Assembly: GCA_016521575.1 (NCBI GenBank)
Contig: JAEKDP010000003.1
Coordinates: 62,001-126,000 of the forward strand
DNA length: 64,000 nt
Direction: 5' to 3'
From: Rhodobacteraceae bacterium F11138
Lineage (GTDB): Bacteria > Pseudomonadota > Alphaproteobacteria > Rhodobacterales > Rhodobacteraceae
Shown here: piece after piece, positions 39,668 through 47,960 of the stretch
Position numbering within the stretch: the first letter of the stretch is position 1
Layout: each line of letters opens with the position of its first letter
Translations under genes and position numbers: made by a program
Notes under the pieces: model-generated
Told to the model about the DNA's origin: nothing
The model's database searches: none
Seen by the model: only the letters and a program-made list of their open reading frames with translations

Positions 39668-39861
39668 GTTTGAATGACGGCCCCATTGCCGCCGACCCCT
39701 TGTATCAATCCTTCACGGTGCCGGGGTCCGGGCACCACGTCTCAGATTGCCGCGCCATACAGGAGTTTGCCGAAAATTGAAAGAGCGATAAAACCGGCGG
39801 TTGGCGGATTGCCGCGCCCGGCGTATGGGCGGTGCTTTTCCGGGCGTTGTCCGATCCGTCG

Positions 39862-41118
39862 TCAGCCGATGCGCGCCCCGGCCTGGATGATCGGCGGTTT
39901 CGCGTTCAGGTCTTCAATCGAGAACCCCGCCAGCGCCTTGTACTTGTCCGAGTGGTCCTGCAGCGTCTGCAAGGGGATGACGTCGGAGATATCGTCGAAC
40001 CGACCTGCGCACAGATCTTCGACCTGTTGCAATATCGCGTCCGGTCCGCTGCCGCGGTTGGCCAGACCGACCCGCGTGGTCACCGGGCGTATCTCGGCTT
40101 CATAGGCAGTCAGCGCCGCCGGGCTCAGCCCATGTTCCAACAGGCTTGCCCCGATCACACGGGCGTCGATGATGGCCTGGCTGGCCCCGTTGCTGCCCAC
40201 CGGATAGGTCGGATGCGCGGCGTCCCCCATCAATGTGACGCCTCCGTCGGTCCAGCGCGGCAACGGATCGCGGTCAACCATCGGATATTCCAGAACCCGG
40301 TCCGCGCCCCGGATCAACGCCGGCACATCGATCCAGTCGAACCGCCAATCCATGAAGTCGTCGATGAAATCGGCTATGTCCGCGGGGCGGTTCCAATCCT
40401 CGCGCTGCCATCCCAACGCGGGATCAAACCGCTTCTCGGCGATCCAGTTGATCGTGGCCAGGCCGGTTTCAGGGTCCGGTTCGGTGATCGGATAAGACAC
40501 CAGCCGCAGGCTGTCATGGCCGATCATCACCATCGCCGCGCCGCCGAAATAGACCGGCGCGCGGGTGGTTGCGCGCCACAACACCTGACCATTCCAGATC
40601 GGCGCGCCCTCGTCCGGGTACATTTGCGCCCGCAGCGCCGAGTGGATGCCATCGGCACCGATCACCAGTGCGCCGGTCTCGGTGCTGCCGTCCTGCAGGT
40701 GCAACCGGGCCGAACCCGCTTGATTGGAATAGCCACTCACGCGCGCGCCGGTGCGCAGGCAATCCGGCCCGGCGCGGGCGATCAGCGTTTCATGCAGCAT
40801 CATCTGCAGATGTCCGCGATGCACCGAATACTGCGGCCAGGCATAGCCGGCGCGCCGTCCGCGCGGCTCTTGCCAGATCAGGTGGCCGTGTTTGGAATGA
40901 AAACCGATCTGCCGTGTTTGGACCCCGATGCGCTCAAGGTCCGGCTCAAGCCCCAGATCGAACAGTTCCCGAACGGCATTGGGTTGCAGGTTGATGCCCA
41001 CGCCCAGCGGCCGGATTTCGCGGGTGGTTTCAAAGATGCGAAACGGCACGCCGATCTGGTTCAGCGTCAGCCCCAGAGCCAGCCCGGCAATGCCCCCGCC
41101 TGCGATAAGAACGGTCAT
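39862..41118 (-). CDS. FAD-dependent aromatic-ring monooxygenase (salicylate-hydroxylase-like)
   Basis: 418-aa group A flavoprotein monooxygenase. FAD-binding GxGxxG-type motif VLIAGGGIAGLALG at the N-terminus, the DG motif in VIGADGIHSALRAQ (near 157-163), and GDAAHPTYPVGSNGASQAI (near 290-305) for the FAD ribose. The gene sits alone, with no aromatic-degradation neighbours, so the substrate is unknown; 3-hydroxybenzoate- or salicylate-like acids are family guesses. Start ATG 41118 with AGGA upstream; an earlier in-frame start adds nine residues. Confidence 0.88.
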   Translation of the reverse strand: MTVLIAGGGIAGLALGLTLNQIGVPFRIFETTREIRPLGVGINLQPNAVRELFDLGLEPDLERIGVQTRQIGFHSKHGHLIWQEPRGRRAGYAWPQYSVHRGHLQMMLHETLIARAGPDCLRTGARVSGYSNQAGSARLHLQDGSTETGALVIGADGIHSALRAQMYPDEGAPIWNGQVLWRATTRAPVYFGGAAMVMIGHDSLRLVSYPITEPDPETGLATINWIAEKRFDPALGWQREDWNRPADIADFIDDFMDWRFDWIDVPALIRGADRVLEYPMVDRDPLPRWTDGGVTLMGDAAHPTYPVGSNGASQAIIDARVIGASLLEHGLSPAALTAYEAEIRPVTTRVGLANRGSGPDAILQQVEDLCAGRFDDISDVIPLQTLQDHSDKYKALAGFSIEDLNAKPPIIQAGARIG

Positions 41119-41198
41119 TCGTTGATCCTTTTTCTGTAGGGGCATTTCTGTAGGGGCAGCAAATCAGCGCGGCCGCGGCAAAGCAAGACCAGGCGGGA

Positions 41199-41732
41199 TC
41201 AGACACCGGTCAGATCCGCCCCCAAAATGGTTTCGGCATGCTCGCTGAGATAAATCCGCAACCACGGCGTGAACCGCTCTGGATGATCTCTGACTTCGAT
41301 CTGCAGATCCCGATAGGAAATCCAGCTTGTGTCCATCACTTCATCCGGATTGGGCCGTATGTCCAGATCCGGCGCGGCATGCGCCAGAAACACATCGACC
41401 ACTTCGTGTTCGGTCAACCCGCCGCCCACGCTGGCGCGGTATTCCAGTTGCTGGCGGTGTTCGGGTGCCAGCCCGGTGATGCCCAGTTCCTGTTGCAGGC
41501 GGCGTTGGGCGCAGTCCAGGGCAGGTTCCTGCCACAACGGATGGGTGCAGCAGGTGTTCGCCCACAGGCCGGGCGTGTGATATTTGCCCAGGGCGCGGCG
41601 CTGGATCAGGATCTGATCGCCGCGCAGGACAAAGACCGACACGGCCTGATGTTTCAACCCCTGCACATGGGCCATCAGCTTGTCGACCGGAGTCAGGGTG
41701 CCATCTACCCAGGCCGGGATCAGAGTATCCAT
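41199..41732 (-). CDS. idi: Isopentenyl-diphosphate delta-isomerase, type 1
   Basis: Nudix-fold enzyme interconverting IPP and DMAPP for isoprenoid synthesis. 177 aa. Catalytic C62 in NTCCTHP and the acidic EHEVVDVF segment (near 106-113) are present; RRLQQELG is the Nudix-box equivalent. I chose the ATG at 41732 because relatives start there (MxxxIPAW); an ATG at 41756, just 9 bases after a TTGCCA-N17-TAGCTA promoter-like pair (minus strand, 41794 to 41766), would add eight residues and be nearly leaderless. Confidence 0.93.
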   Translation of the reverse strand: MDTLIPAWVDGTLTPVDKLMAHVQGLKHQAVSVFVLRGDQILIQRRALGKYHTPGLWANTCCTHPLWQEPALDCAQRRLQQELGITGLAPEHRQQLEYRASVGGGLTEHEVVDVFLAHAAPDLDIRPNPDEVMDTSWISYRDLQIEVRDHPERFTPWLRIYLSEHAETILGADLTGV

Positions 41733-41776
41733 GCGAATGTTACCGGATTGCTGCATTGCGCCGCGTAGCTAGTCCT

Positions 41777-42790
41777 TCAGACCTGTTCTGGCAAGGTGCC
41801 CGCCGACCAGCAGGGCAACAGATCGCCGGGCGCGGGACGGGCGTGATAGATTGCCCGGGCCGTGGCGCGCGCCACGCAGAGCGCGGCGGCATGGCCGATT
41901 TCGCGCAGGTCGGTTTGTGGCGCGTGCATCCGGCGCCTGTTGGTCGAGGCCGCAAACACGAGATCCCCGTCATTGGGCAGGTGTGACGGCAGGATTGCAC
42001 GGGCCAGCCCGTCATGGGCAACGGTGGCGACGCGCTTGGCCTGGGACTTGGTCAGATCGACATCGGTGGCGACAATGCCGATGGTCGTGTTGGCACGCTG
42101 TTCGAACGCGGCCAGCTTGCGGCTTTCGATGTTGCGGCCCAGCCCGCTGCGTGGATCCGGACCCAGCCCGCCGAATTCGCCGTCGATTTCGAAGGGTGCC
42201 GCCCAGAAATACCGCCCTCCGGGGGTGGTGACGCTGCCCACCGGATTGGCGGCGATCAATGCGCCCACGGTGATGCCGCTGTCCAGCACCAGCGAGGCAG
42301 ACCCCAGTCCACCCTTTTCCATCCCGGTCAGCGCACCCGTCCCGGCCCCGACGCTGCCAAGGCTGAACTCGGTGCCGGCATCGTCCAGCGCGGCCCGGCC
42401 CAGATCCGGATAGGGGTTGTCGGTCCAATCCTTGTCGCCGCCGTTCAGCAGATCAAACAGGATCGCGGCGGGCACCAGCGGAATCCGCAGCGTATGCAGG
42501 GCAAAACCGCGCCCTTGGTTGCGCAGGCCCGCCACGACGCCAGACGCGGCATCCAGACCATAGGTCGACCCGCCCGACAGCACGATGGCATCGACCTGCG
42601 CGACGGATTTGTCAGGTTCCAGCAGATCCGTCTCGCGGGTGCCGGGCGCACCGCCCATGACGCAATAGGCGGCGGTCATCGGATCTTCGCCCAGCATCAC
42701 GGTGGTGCCGGATTTCAGGGTGTCGTCTTGGGCGTTGCCGACCATCAGACCGGGCACGTCGGTGATCAGATTGCGCGGTCCGGGGATCAT
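41777..42790 (-). CDS. P1 family (DmpA-like) aminopeptidase
   Basis: 337-aa protein of the P1/DmpA (MEROPS S58) family, N-terminal-nucleophile enzymes that cut themselves into two chains and then act on peptides or amides. Seen: GLMVGNAQDD near the start, VLSGGSTYGLDAASGV near 72, GSVGAGTGA near 153 and GITVGALIAANPVG near 183. No signal peptide, so cytosolic. The exact self-cleavage residue I leave open. Start ATG 42790 behind ACAGGACAGGAC. It follows arfB by 76 bases. Confidence 0.88.
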   Translation of the reverse strand: MIPGPRNLITDVPGLMVGNAQDDTLKSGTTVMLGEDPMTAAYCVMGGAPGTRETDLLEPDKSVAQVDAIVLSGGSTYGLDAASGVVAGLRNQGRGFALHTLRIPLVPAAILFDLLNGGDKDWTDNPYPDLGRAALDDAGTEFSLGSVGAGTGALTGMEKGGLGSASLVLDSGITVGALIAANPVGSVTTPGGRYFWAAPFEIDGEFGGLGPDPRSGLGRNIESRKLAAFEQRANTTIGIVATDVDLTKSQAKRVATVAHDGLARAILPSHLPNDGDLVFAASTNRRRMHAPQTDLREIGHAAALCVARATARAIYHARPAPGDLLPCWSAGTLPEQV

Positions 42791-42866
42791 GTCCTGTCCT
42801 GTTGCTGGCTCTGCCTGTCGCGGATTTGCGTGCGCAGGATAAAGCAGCCCGGTCAGGTGCGCAATC

Positions 42867-43286
42867 TCACTCGTCGCGGACAGTTCCGCGCAACGCCTTG
42901 ATTTCGCCACGCACTTTTTTGGCTTGCAGGCGACGGCGGACCGATCCCTTGGTGGGTTTGGTTGCGATGCGCCGCTTGGGCGCGGTCAGTGAGCGGCGGA
43001 TGAGCTCGGTCAGCCGTTCGCGTGCGATCTCGCGGTTGCGGGCCTGGCTTCGGGTTTCGTCGCATTGGATGATCAGGGCACCGTCCTTCGTCCAGCGCCG
43101 CCCGGACAGACGTTTCAGCCGGGTTTTCACCGGGCCGGGCAAGGATGGGGATCGCTCGGCTTCAAATCGCAGCTCGACGGCGGTGGACACTTTGTTCACG
43201 TTCTGCCCGCCGGGTCCCGAAGCCCGCACGAAGTTTTCGGTCAACTCCCAGTCCTGGATCTGAATGGTGTCGGTCACATGCAGCAT
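42867..43286 (-). CDS. arfB: Ribosome-rescue peptidyl-tRNA hydrolase ArfB (YaeJ)
   Basis: Rescues ribosomes stalled at mRNA ends by hydrolysing peptidyl-tRNA. 139 aa: catalytic GGQ at 26-28 (ASGPGGQNVNKVST) with no codon-recognition domain, and a long basic C-terminal tail (RRSLTAPKRRIATKPTKGSVRRRLQAKK) that enters the mRNA channel. The ATG at 43286 lacks a good Shine-Dalgarno. TTTTTG-N17-TATCAC ending 6 bases before the ATG could be a leaderless promoter; otherwise it would be read through the terminator upstream. Confidence 0.93.
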   Translation of the reverse strand: MLHVTDTIQIQDWELTENFVRASGPGGQNVNKVSTAVELRFEAERSPSLPGPVKTRLKRLSGRRWTKDGALIIQCDETRSQARNREIARERLTELIRRSLTAPKRRIATKPTKGSVRRRLQAKKVRGEIKALRGTVRDE

Positions 43287-43312
43287 TTGGATGTGATACA
43301 GGGTTCCGGCGG

Positions 43313-43350
43313 TAACAAAAAGGGCTGCCCGATTGTCCGGGCAGCCCTTT
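43313..43350 (-). terminator. Strong intrinsic terminator between the small ORF and arfB
   Basis: On the minus strand AAAGGGCTGCCCG pairs over 13 bp with CGGGCAGCCCTTT around a GACAAT loop, followed by TTGTTACC, making a run TTTTTGTT. The 5' arm begins six bases after the stop codon of the 43-codon ORF. Confidence 0.92.
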
Positions 43351-43356
43351 CGAAAG

Positions 43357-43488
43357 TCATTCGGAGGCAGGGTCGTGGACCTTTGCCAGATCGCCTTGGG
43401 CAGAGTATCCGCCAAGGGCTGCCTCAGCGGGCATTCCCCCAAGCTGTTCCGACTCCTTGCTCCAATACCTTTCTTGACACTGGATCAC
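43357..43488 (-). CDS. Tiny ORF (43 aa) with near-perfect Shine-Dalgarno, possible arfB leader peptide
   Basis: A minus-strand GTG at 43488 opens 43 codons (peptide start MIQCQERYWSKESEQLGG, end KVHDPASE). I know no family. Upstream, AGGAAAAGGAGGTGATCC includes a 13-base match to the end of 16S rRNA. An overlapping second frame, GTG at 43480 with ideal spacing, codes only 18 aa (MSRKVLEQGVGTAWGNAR). The 43-aa frame ends 6 bases before a strong terminator, which supports it. It is either a small protein with its own transcript or a leader peptide controlling arfB. Confidence 0.55.
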   Translation of the reverse strand: MIQCQERYWSKESEQLGGMPAEAALGGYSAQGDLAKVHDPASE

Positions 43489-43555
43489 CTCCTTTTCCTG
43501 CTGTTGACGTTGTCAGCAGGTTGGCACGGCAGGCGCGAATCGCCAAGACAAATCG

Positions 43556-44185
43556 TTACATCCGGATCGTGGTCGAATCGAAACGCTGAATAATCAGCCG
43601 GAATGGCACCAGCGCCAGCAGGGCGAGCGACAGTTTGACCAGCCAATCGGCCAGGCCCAGCGACACCCACAGCGGCACGGTCGGACCGATGCCCAGCAAG
43701 GCCAGCGGCTGGTTGGCCCAGCCGACATCGTTGCCAGGTTCAAGCCAGGCCAGCTGCGCGGAAAAAGCGATGGTAAAGAACAGCATCGTGTCCAAGGTCG
43801 AACCGATCAGCGTCGAGGCCAGCGGCGCTTGCCACCAGCGCCCGTTGCGCAGGGCGGCAAAGATGCTCACATCCAGCAACTGCGCGGTCAGGAAGGCCAA
43901 GCCTGACCCCAGGGCGACCCGCAGCGTGACCAGGGGGCCGAATTCACCCATGATCTGTGTGCCGACGAAAGAACAGAACACGCCCACCACGAAGCCGGCA
44001 AAAACCACCGTCCGGGCCGGGCCGGGACCATAGATGCGGTTCATCAGGTCGGTGACCAGAAACGCCAGCGGATAGGTAAAGGCGCCCCAGGTCAGCCATT
44101 GGCCGAACAGGAACTGAACCAGAATGTTGGATGCCACCACGATGGCGGCCATGGCAAGAATGCCGGGAAGATGTGCGCGTGTCAT
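43556..44185 (-). CDS. Queuosine-precursor transporter family (YhhQ/VUT)
   Basis: 209-aa inner-membrane protein with about six helices, of the VUT/YhhQ family; E. coli YhhQ imports queuosine precursors. Family marks are TYPLAFLVTDLMNRIYGP (near 35-53), FVGTQIMGEFG, and LLDVSIFAALR. Substrate here is inferred from the family. Start ATG 44185; an in-frame extension of 30 residues upstream is possible but looks non-coding. It is the last of four minus-strand genes reading from the MFS gene. Confidence 0.85.
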   Translation of the reverse strand: MTRAHLPGILAMAAIVVASNILVQFLFGQWLTWGAFTYPLAFLVTDLMNRIYGPGPARTVVFAGFVVGVFCSFVGTQIMGEFGPLVTLRVALGSGLAFLTAQLLDVSIFAALRNGRWWQAPLASTLIGSTLDTMLFFTIAFSAQLAWLEPGNDVGWANQPLALLGIGPTVPLWVSLGLADWLVKLSLALLALVPFRLIIQRFDSTTIRM

Positions 44186-44249
44186 ATGTGGTGCCCGTTT
44201 TGGCAAGGTTGCGGCGACTTGGCCCGTCAAACCGACGGGCGAGATGCTG

Positions 44250-45161
44250 CTACCGGGTTGCCGCGGAATAGGCAACCCCGCCGGTCAGGGCATATTCCAC
44301 CAATTCGGTGCGTTGCAGGAAGAAAAAATTGTCATCCGCGATCATGGTCAGACGCACTCTGCCCATATCATCGCGCCACAGCGCGAGACCTTCCAGATTA
44401 TCGTGGGTGCCGGTGCTTGTCTGCAATTCGCAACGTTCCCCCTGCGCGCCGGTGTCGGTCAGGTGCCAGCTGCGCACGCGTGTGCGAAAGCCGAACAGGT
44501 TGAACCCGCGTTCCAGCAGATAGAACCGCCCGTGGGGGCCGAAATCCGCGCCCACCGGCAGGAATTGGCCGTCGGTGGGCAGCCCGAAGGGGTTTGACCA
44601 CTGCCCGTCGCGCCAGAGAAACAGCGGGATGTCGCCTGATGAATCGCGATGGTCTTCGGGGACGGCGATCAGGTCGTGATCCGGGGTGATCGCCAGGGCC
44701 TCGATGCCGCCGTTGAATGGCAAATCGCGCAGCATGGGCGGGCGCTGCAGCCCGCGCGATGGACCGCCGGGCGAGGGATAGTGCGACACCCGGTGAATAC
44801 GTTCGAAGGATATGAACAGATCGCCGCCAGCGGCCTGTGCCAGACCCTCGGAATCGACGGTGTGTCCGATCAGAACCTTGCCGTTCTGCCGGTGCAAAGC
44901 CCAGCTGCGGCCCGGCGTAATGCCGGTGATGCGGCCATCTTCGCGCCGGATTCCTGCCTTCACGATGCGCGCGCGGTCGGTCATCGCCAGCATGTCACGC
45001 CCGTCGCGTGACAGTTCGATGCCCGAAAACCCGCCGAACCAGCCGCGCTGCATGGCCCAGGCGAAATCCCCCATAAACGTCGGTTGCCGACATTCTGCCC
45101 AGGCCGCCGAACCGGCAAGCGCACAGCAGGCAATCAGTCCGAACGCAAAACAGAGGCGCAT
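44250..45161 (-). CDS. Secreted esterase-like/phytase-like beta-propeller protein
   Basis: 303 aa with a signal peptide (FAFGLIACCALAGSAAWA, cleavage near 21). The mature part is the 'esterase-like activity of phytase' (PF13449 type) domain: FSGIELSRDGRDMLAMTDRA near 45, SEGLAQAAGGDLFISFE near 105, GIEALAITPDHDLIAVPE near 155 and NLEGLALWRDD near 258. The family's activity is poorly known. The start overlaps the end of mepA by 28 bases, so the two are coupled. Confidence 0.85.
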   Translation of the reverse strand: MRLCFAFGLIACCALAGSAAWAECRQPTFMGDFAWAMQRGWFGGFSGIELSRDGRDMLAMTDRARIVKAGIRREDGRITGITPGRSWALHRQNGKVLIGHTVDSEGLAQAAGGDLFISFERIHRVSHYPSPGGPSRGLQRPPMLRDLPFNGGIEALAITPDHDLIAVPEDHRDSSGDIPLFLWRDGQWSNPFGLPTDGQFLPVGADFGPHGRFYLLERGFNLFGFRTRVRSWHLTDTGAQGERCELQTSTGTHDNLEGLALWRDDMGRVRLTMIADDNFFFLQRTELVEYALTGGVAYSAATR

Positions 45162-46036
45162 TGCTGGGGCAGATCGGCGAGCACATATTCCCGGCGCGGT
45201 TTTGGCTTGGGCGCGTTGGGGTCGGCCTTCTTCGGCGGCGGCGGGTTCAGGATATTGTCGACCCATTGCTGGGCTTCGGCACAACCGTCACCGCGGGGGG
45301 GCGGGTTCTGGTCGACACATCCCCGCATGCCGCGCGGACAGGCCAGCCGCACATGGAAATGATAGTGATGCCCCCACCAGGGCCGCACCTTGCGCAACCA
45401 TTTTCGATTGCCTTTCGCGTCCTTGCACATCTGAACCTTGGCGCCGGGAAAAACAAAGATCCGCGCGGTGCGGCGGTCCTTGGCGGCGGCGCGGATGATT
45501 TCGTGGTGCGCCTTGCTCCAGTTGGCGTTGACATAGGCCCCGCTGGCGCGGCGCAGGGATATGGAAGAGATATTCTCGCGCTGGCGCTGGGACAGGTTGA
45601 GCCGCGACGTGGGCAGCATCCAGATATCGATATCCAGCCCGATCTGGTGGCTGCGATGGCCCGACAGCATCGGGCCCCCGCGGGGCTGGCTGATGTCGCC
45701 GATATACAGCCCGTTCCAGCCCGGCTGTTTGGCGGCGAACCGGCTGAGATCCTTGATGAAATCGATCGTTTCGGGTTGCCCCCAATTGCGGTTGCGCGAC
45801 AGGCGCATGGCCTGCCATGTGGGGCCGGTCTCGGGCAGCTGTACGGCTCCGGCCTGACAGCCCTTGGCGTAGCTGCCGATGGCGGCCGGAGATTGTCGGC
45901 TGCCGGATTTTTCCGCCCCGAACAGTTGCTTGGCCAGCGGCGCGGCGGACAGCGGAGCGGTCGGCAGGGGCATGATGGACAGGGGCATGGCCAGCACGAT
46001 CCCCAGCAGGATGGGGATGAGGCGCGGAAAGGTCAT
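45134..46036 (-). CDS. mepA: Penicillin-insensitive murein endopeptidase
   Basis: Periplasmic LAS-type zinc peptidase that cuts peptidoglycan cross-links. 300 aa with a signal peptide (about 1-31). Metal and catalytic residues are in SGHRSHQIGLDIDIWMLP (near 125) and WGHHYHFHVRL (near 220); several conserved cysteines lie in the C-terminal half (CPRGMRGCVDQ). The ATG overlaps the MFS gene stop by 4 bases. The open frame continues far upstream but only as a shadow of the MFS gene. Confidence 0.93.
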   Translation of the reverse strand: MTFPRLIPILLGIVLAMPLSIMPLPTAPLSAAPLAKQLFGAEKSGSRQSPAAIGSYAKGCQAGAVQLPETGPTWQAMRLSRNRNWGQPETIDFIKDLSRFAAKQPGWNGLYIGDISQPRGGPMLSGHRSHQIGLDIDIWMLPTSRLNLSQRQRENISSISLRRASGAYVNANWSKAHHEIIRAAAKDRRTARIFVFPGAKVQMCKDAKGNRKWLRKVRPWWGHHYHFHVRLACPRGMRGCVDQNPPPRGDGCAEAQQWVDNILNPPPPKKADPNAPKPKPRREYVLADLPQQCASVLRSD

Positions 46037-47400
46037 TGGGTTTGATCTCCTTCTGCTTTTACCCAGATCAACAGGATGAGGCCGGCCACGAAAAGAACGA
46101 CAACCGGCGAAATGCCCAGCCGGGCGCTGCCCGTCCAGGTCGTGACCAGCCCGATCAGCGCCGGGGCCATGAACGCGGTGGCGCGTCCGGACAGACCATA
46201 GAGGCCGAAACTCTCGGTCGGGGCGTCGGGATGGGAATGGCGCACCATCAGGCTGCGACTGGAGGCCTGCAAAATGCCGCCGAACCCGCCGATCAACACG
46301 CCGCAGACAAAGAAAACCGTGTCCGGCAGGGTCGATCCGGACGCAAGGGCGACACCGAATATCTGTTCGCGCGACATGCCGACGATGGTGACACAAACCA
46401 GCATCAAAACCCAGATCGAAAAGATGATGACGGGTTTTGGCCCCAGTTTCTTGTCCAACCCGCCGCCGATCCAGCAGAACACCGCCGAGGACAGCACCGC
46501 GACAATGCCGAAAATGCCGATGGCGGTGATTTCCCAATCCAGCACCAGTTTCGCATATACCCCGCCGAACCCGTACAGCCCGTTCAGCGCATCGCGATAG
46601 AACATGGACGACCCCAAATAGGCAGACAGGCTGATCCTGTGGCGCAGGCTGCGCAACAACCTGCCCAACATGGCAAAGGCTTCGCGGGCGGTGCCGCTGG
46701 GCCGGCTTCGCGGCTTGTCGCGCATCCACAGGAAATAGGGGACCATGAATGCCGCGTACCAGGCCGCCACGAAAGGTCCGACAAACCGCGTTCCCTCCAT
46801 CTGGCTGGCGTTCAGGCCAAGCGCCGGATCCAGCCCGATCAGGGTCTTGCCATTGGTTTGCTCGACAAACAGCAACAGCATGATCGCCAATGCCAGCAGA
46901 CCGCCGGTATAGCCGAACGCAAAGCCCGAGCCCGAAATCTTGCCGACCTCTTCGGGCGGGCCAAGATCCGGCAGTTGCGAATTGATGAAGATCAACGCGT
47001 ATTCCGCGCCGACAAACCCGAACCCGAACGCGATCAGCCCGAACCACATGCCGGTGCCATCCGGCAGGGTCCACCACAACGCCGACGCGCCAAGGACATA
47101 CATCACCGAAAACACCGCGATCCAGGGAATGCGCTTGCCGGTGGTGTCCGCCAGTGCGCCCAGAATCGGCGCACCGCACCCGATCAACAGGCCGGTGACG
47201 GTCAGACACAGGGACCACAGGCTTTGCGCCCGGGCACCGGCGGTCTGAACATCCATCCCCGAGGTGGTGAAATATTCGGCCGCGACCCCGGCGAAATACG
47301 GGCCAAAGACAAAAGTCACCAGCAAGGTGTGATACGGCTGGCTGGCCCAGTCGAAAAAGAACCAGCCCCAGATACGCTTGCGCGCTGAAATCGCTGCCAT
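46033..47400 (-). CDS. UMF1-type MFS transporter
   Basis: 455-aa membrane protein with about 12 helices, of the UMF1/ATG22-like MFS family (PF11700 type); the WGWFFFDWASQPYHTLLVTFVFGPYF start is characteristic. The family includes presumed amino-acid or permease-like carriers; substrate unknown. Start ATG 47400 behind GGAG; an upstream ATG at 47424 is possible. It begins a minus-strand set of four genes: MFS, mepA, phytase-like and the YhhQ-like gene. It is divergent from yggT. Confidence 0.88.
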   Translation of the reverse strand: MAAISARKRIWGWFFFDWASQPYHTLLVTFVFGPYFAGVAAEYFTTSGMDVQTAGARAQSLWSLCLTVTGLLIGCGAPILGALADTTGKRIPWIAVFSVMYVLGASALWWTLPDGTGMWFGLIAFGFGFVGAEYALIFINSQLPDLGPPEEVGKISGSGFAFGYTGGLLALAIMLLLFVEQTNGKTLIGLDPALGLNASQMEGTRFVGPFVAAWYAAFMVPYFLWMRDKPRSRPSGTAREAFAMLGRLLRSLRHRISLSAYLGSSMFYRDALNGLYGFGGVYAKLVLDWEITAIGIFGIVAVLSSAVFCWIGGGLDKKLGPKPVIIFSIWVLMLVCVTIVGMSREQIFGVALASGSTLPDTVFFVCGVLIGGFGGILQASSRSLMVRHSHPDAPTESFGLYGLSGRATAFMAPALIGLVTTWTGSARLGISPVVVLFVAGLILLIWVKAEGDQTQ

Positions 47401-47598
47401 GCCTGCTCCGTCTTTTGCACGCATAAGACAGGGCTTTGGCGCGTCAATCAAGCGCGACCTGCGCCGATGGGGCACTACCGCCCTTCAAGCGCGGATCACA
47501 TGCAGGCAATCCCGGTGATTGCGTCCCGCGCCCGGCTGCAGACTTGCCCTTTTTGTGTCGTGCCCTTAGGTGGTCCACAAACAATTCGGGGAATCCTC

Positions 47599-47886
47599 AT
47601 GCAGTCGTTGTTTCAAATCCTGATGCTGATTCTGGATGTGGTATGGTTCTTCATCATCGCCCATGTCATCATGAGCTGGCTGATCAATTTTCAGGTGCTG
47701 AACCTGCATCAGCCGCTGGTTGCCCAGATCTGGCATATGCTGCAACGCATCCTTGAACCGCTGTACGGGCCGGTTCGTCGTCTGCTGCCCCCGATGCAGG
47801 GCCTGGATCTAGCCCCGCTGGTGGTGCTGCTGGGCGTCTTTGCCCTGCGCATCATTCTGGTGAACAACGCCGCTGCCTTCTACTGA
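47599..47886 (+). CDS. YggT family membrane protein
   Basis: 95-aa membrane protein with two hydrophobic regions (about 3-30 and 68-92) around a short loop with the family's LEPLYGPVRRLLPPMQGLDLAPLV motif. YggT proteins are linked to membrane or cell-division matters in other bacteria, with no activity shown. A GGGGAATCC upstream is a weak ribosome binding site. It is followed 74 bases later by recQ on the same strand. Confidence 0.88.
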   Translation: MQSLFQILMLILDVVWFFIIAHVIMSWLINFQVLNLHQPLVAQIWHMLQRILEPLYGPVRRLLPPMQGLDLAPLVVLLGVFALRIILVNNAAAFY

Positions 47887-47960
47887 CGGGTCTTGTCCCG
47901 CGATTCCTTGTGTGAGACTGTGTGCCAAACGAGCAGACAGACAAAACATGAGGCCCCGGC

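Noticed and set aside
39832-41139. 435-codon plus-strand frame over the FAD monooxygenase
   Set aside because: Antisense shadow; the minus-strand protein has clear FAD motifs.
43480-43500. Plus-strand match TGGATCACCTCCTTT to the 3' end of 16S rRNA
   Set aside because: No other rRNA sequence surrounds it; it is simply the complement of a perfect Shine-Dalgarno on the minus strand.
45134-47218. A 694-codon minus-strand frame
   Set aside because: Only its last 300 codons, from the ATG at 46036, are mepA with a signal peptide; the rest is a shadow of the MFS gene in another frame.
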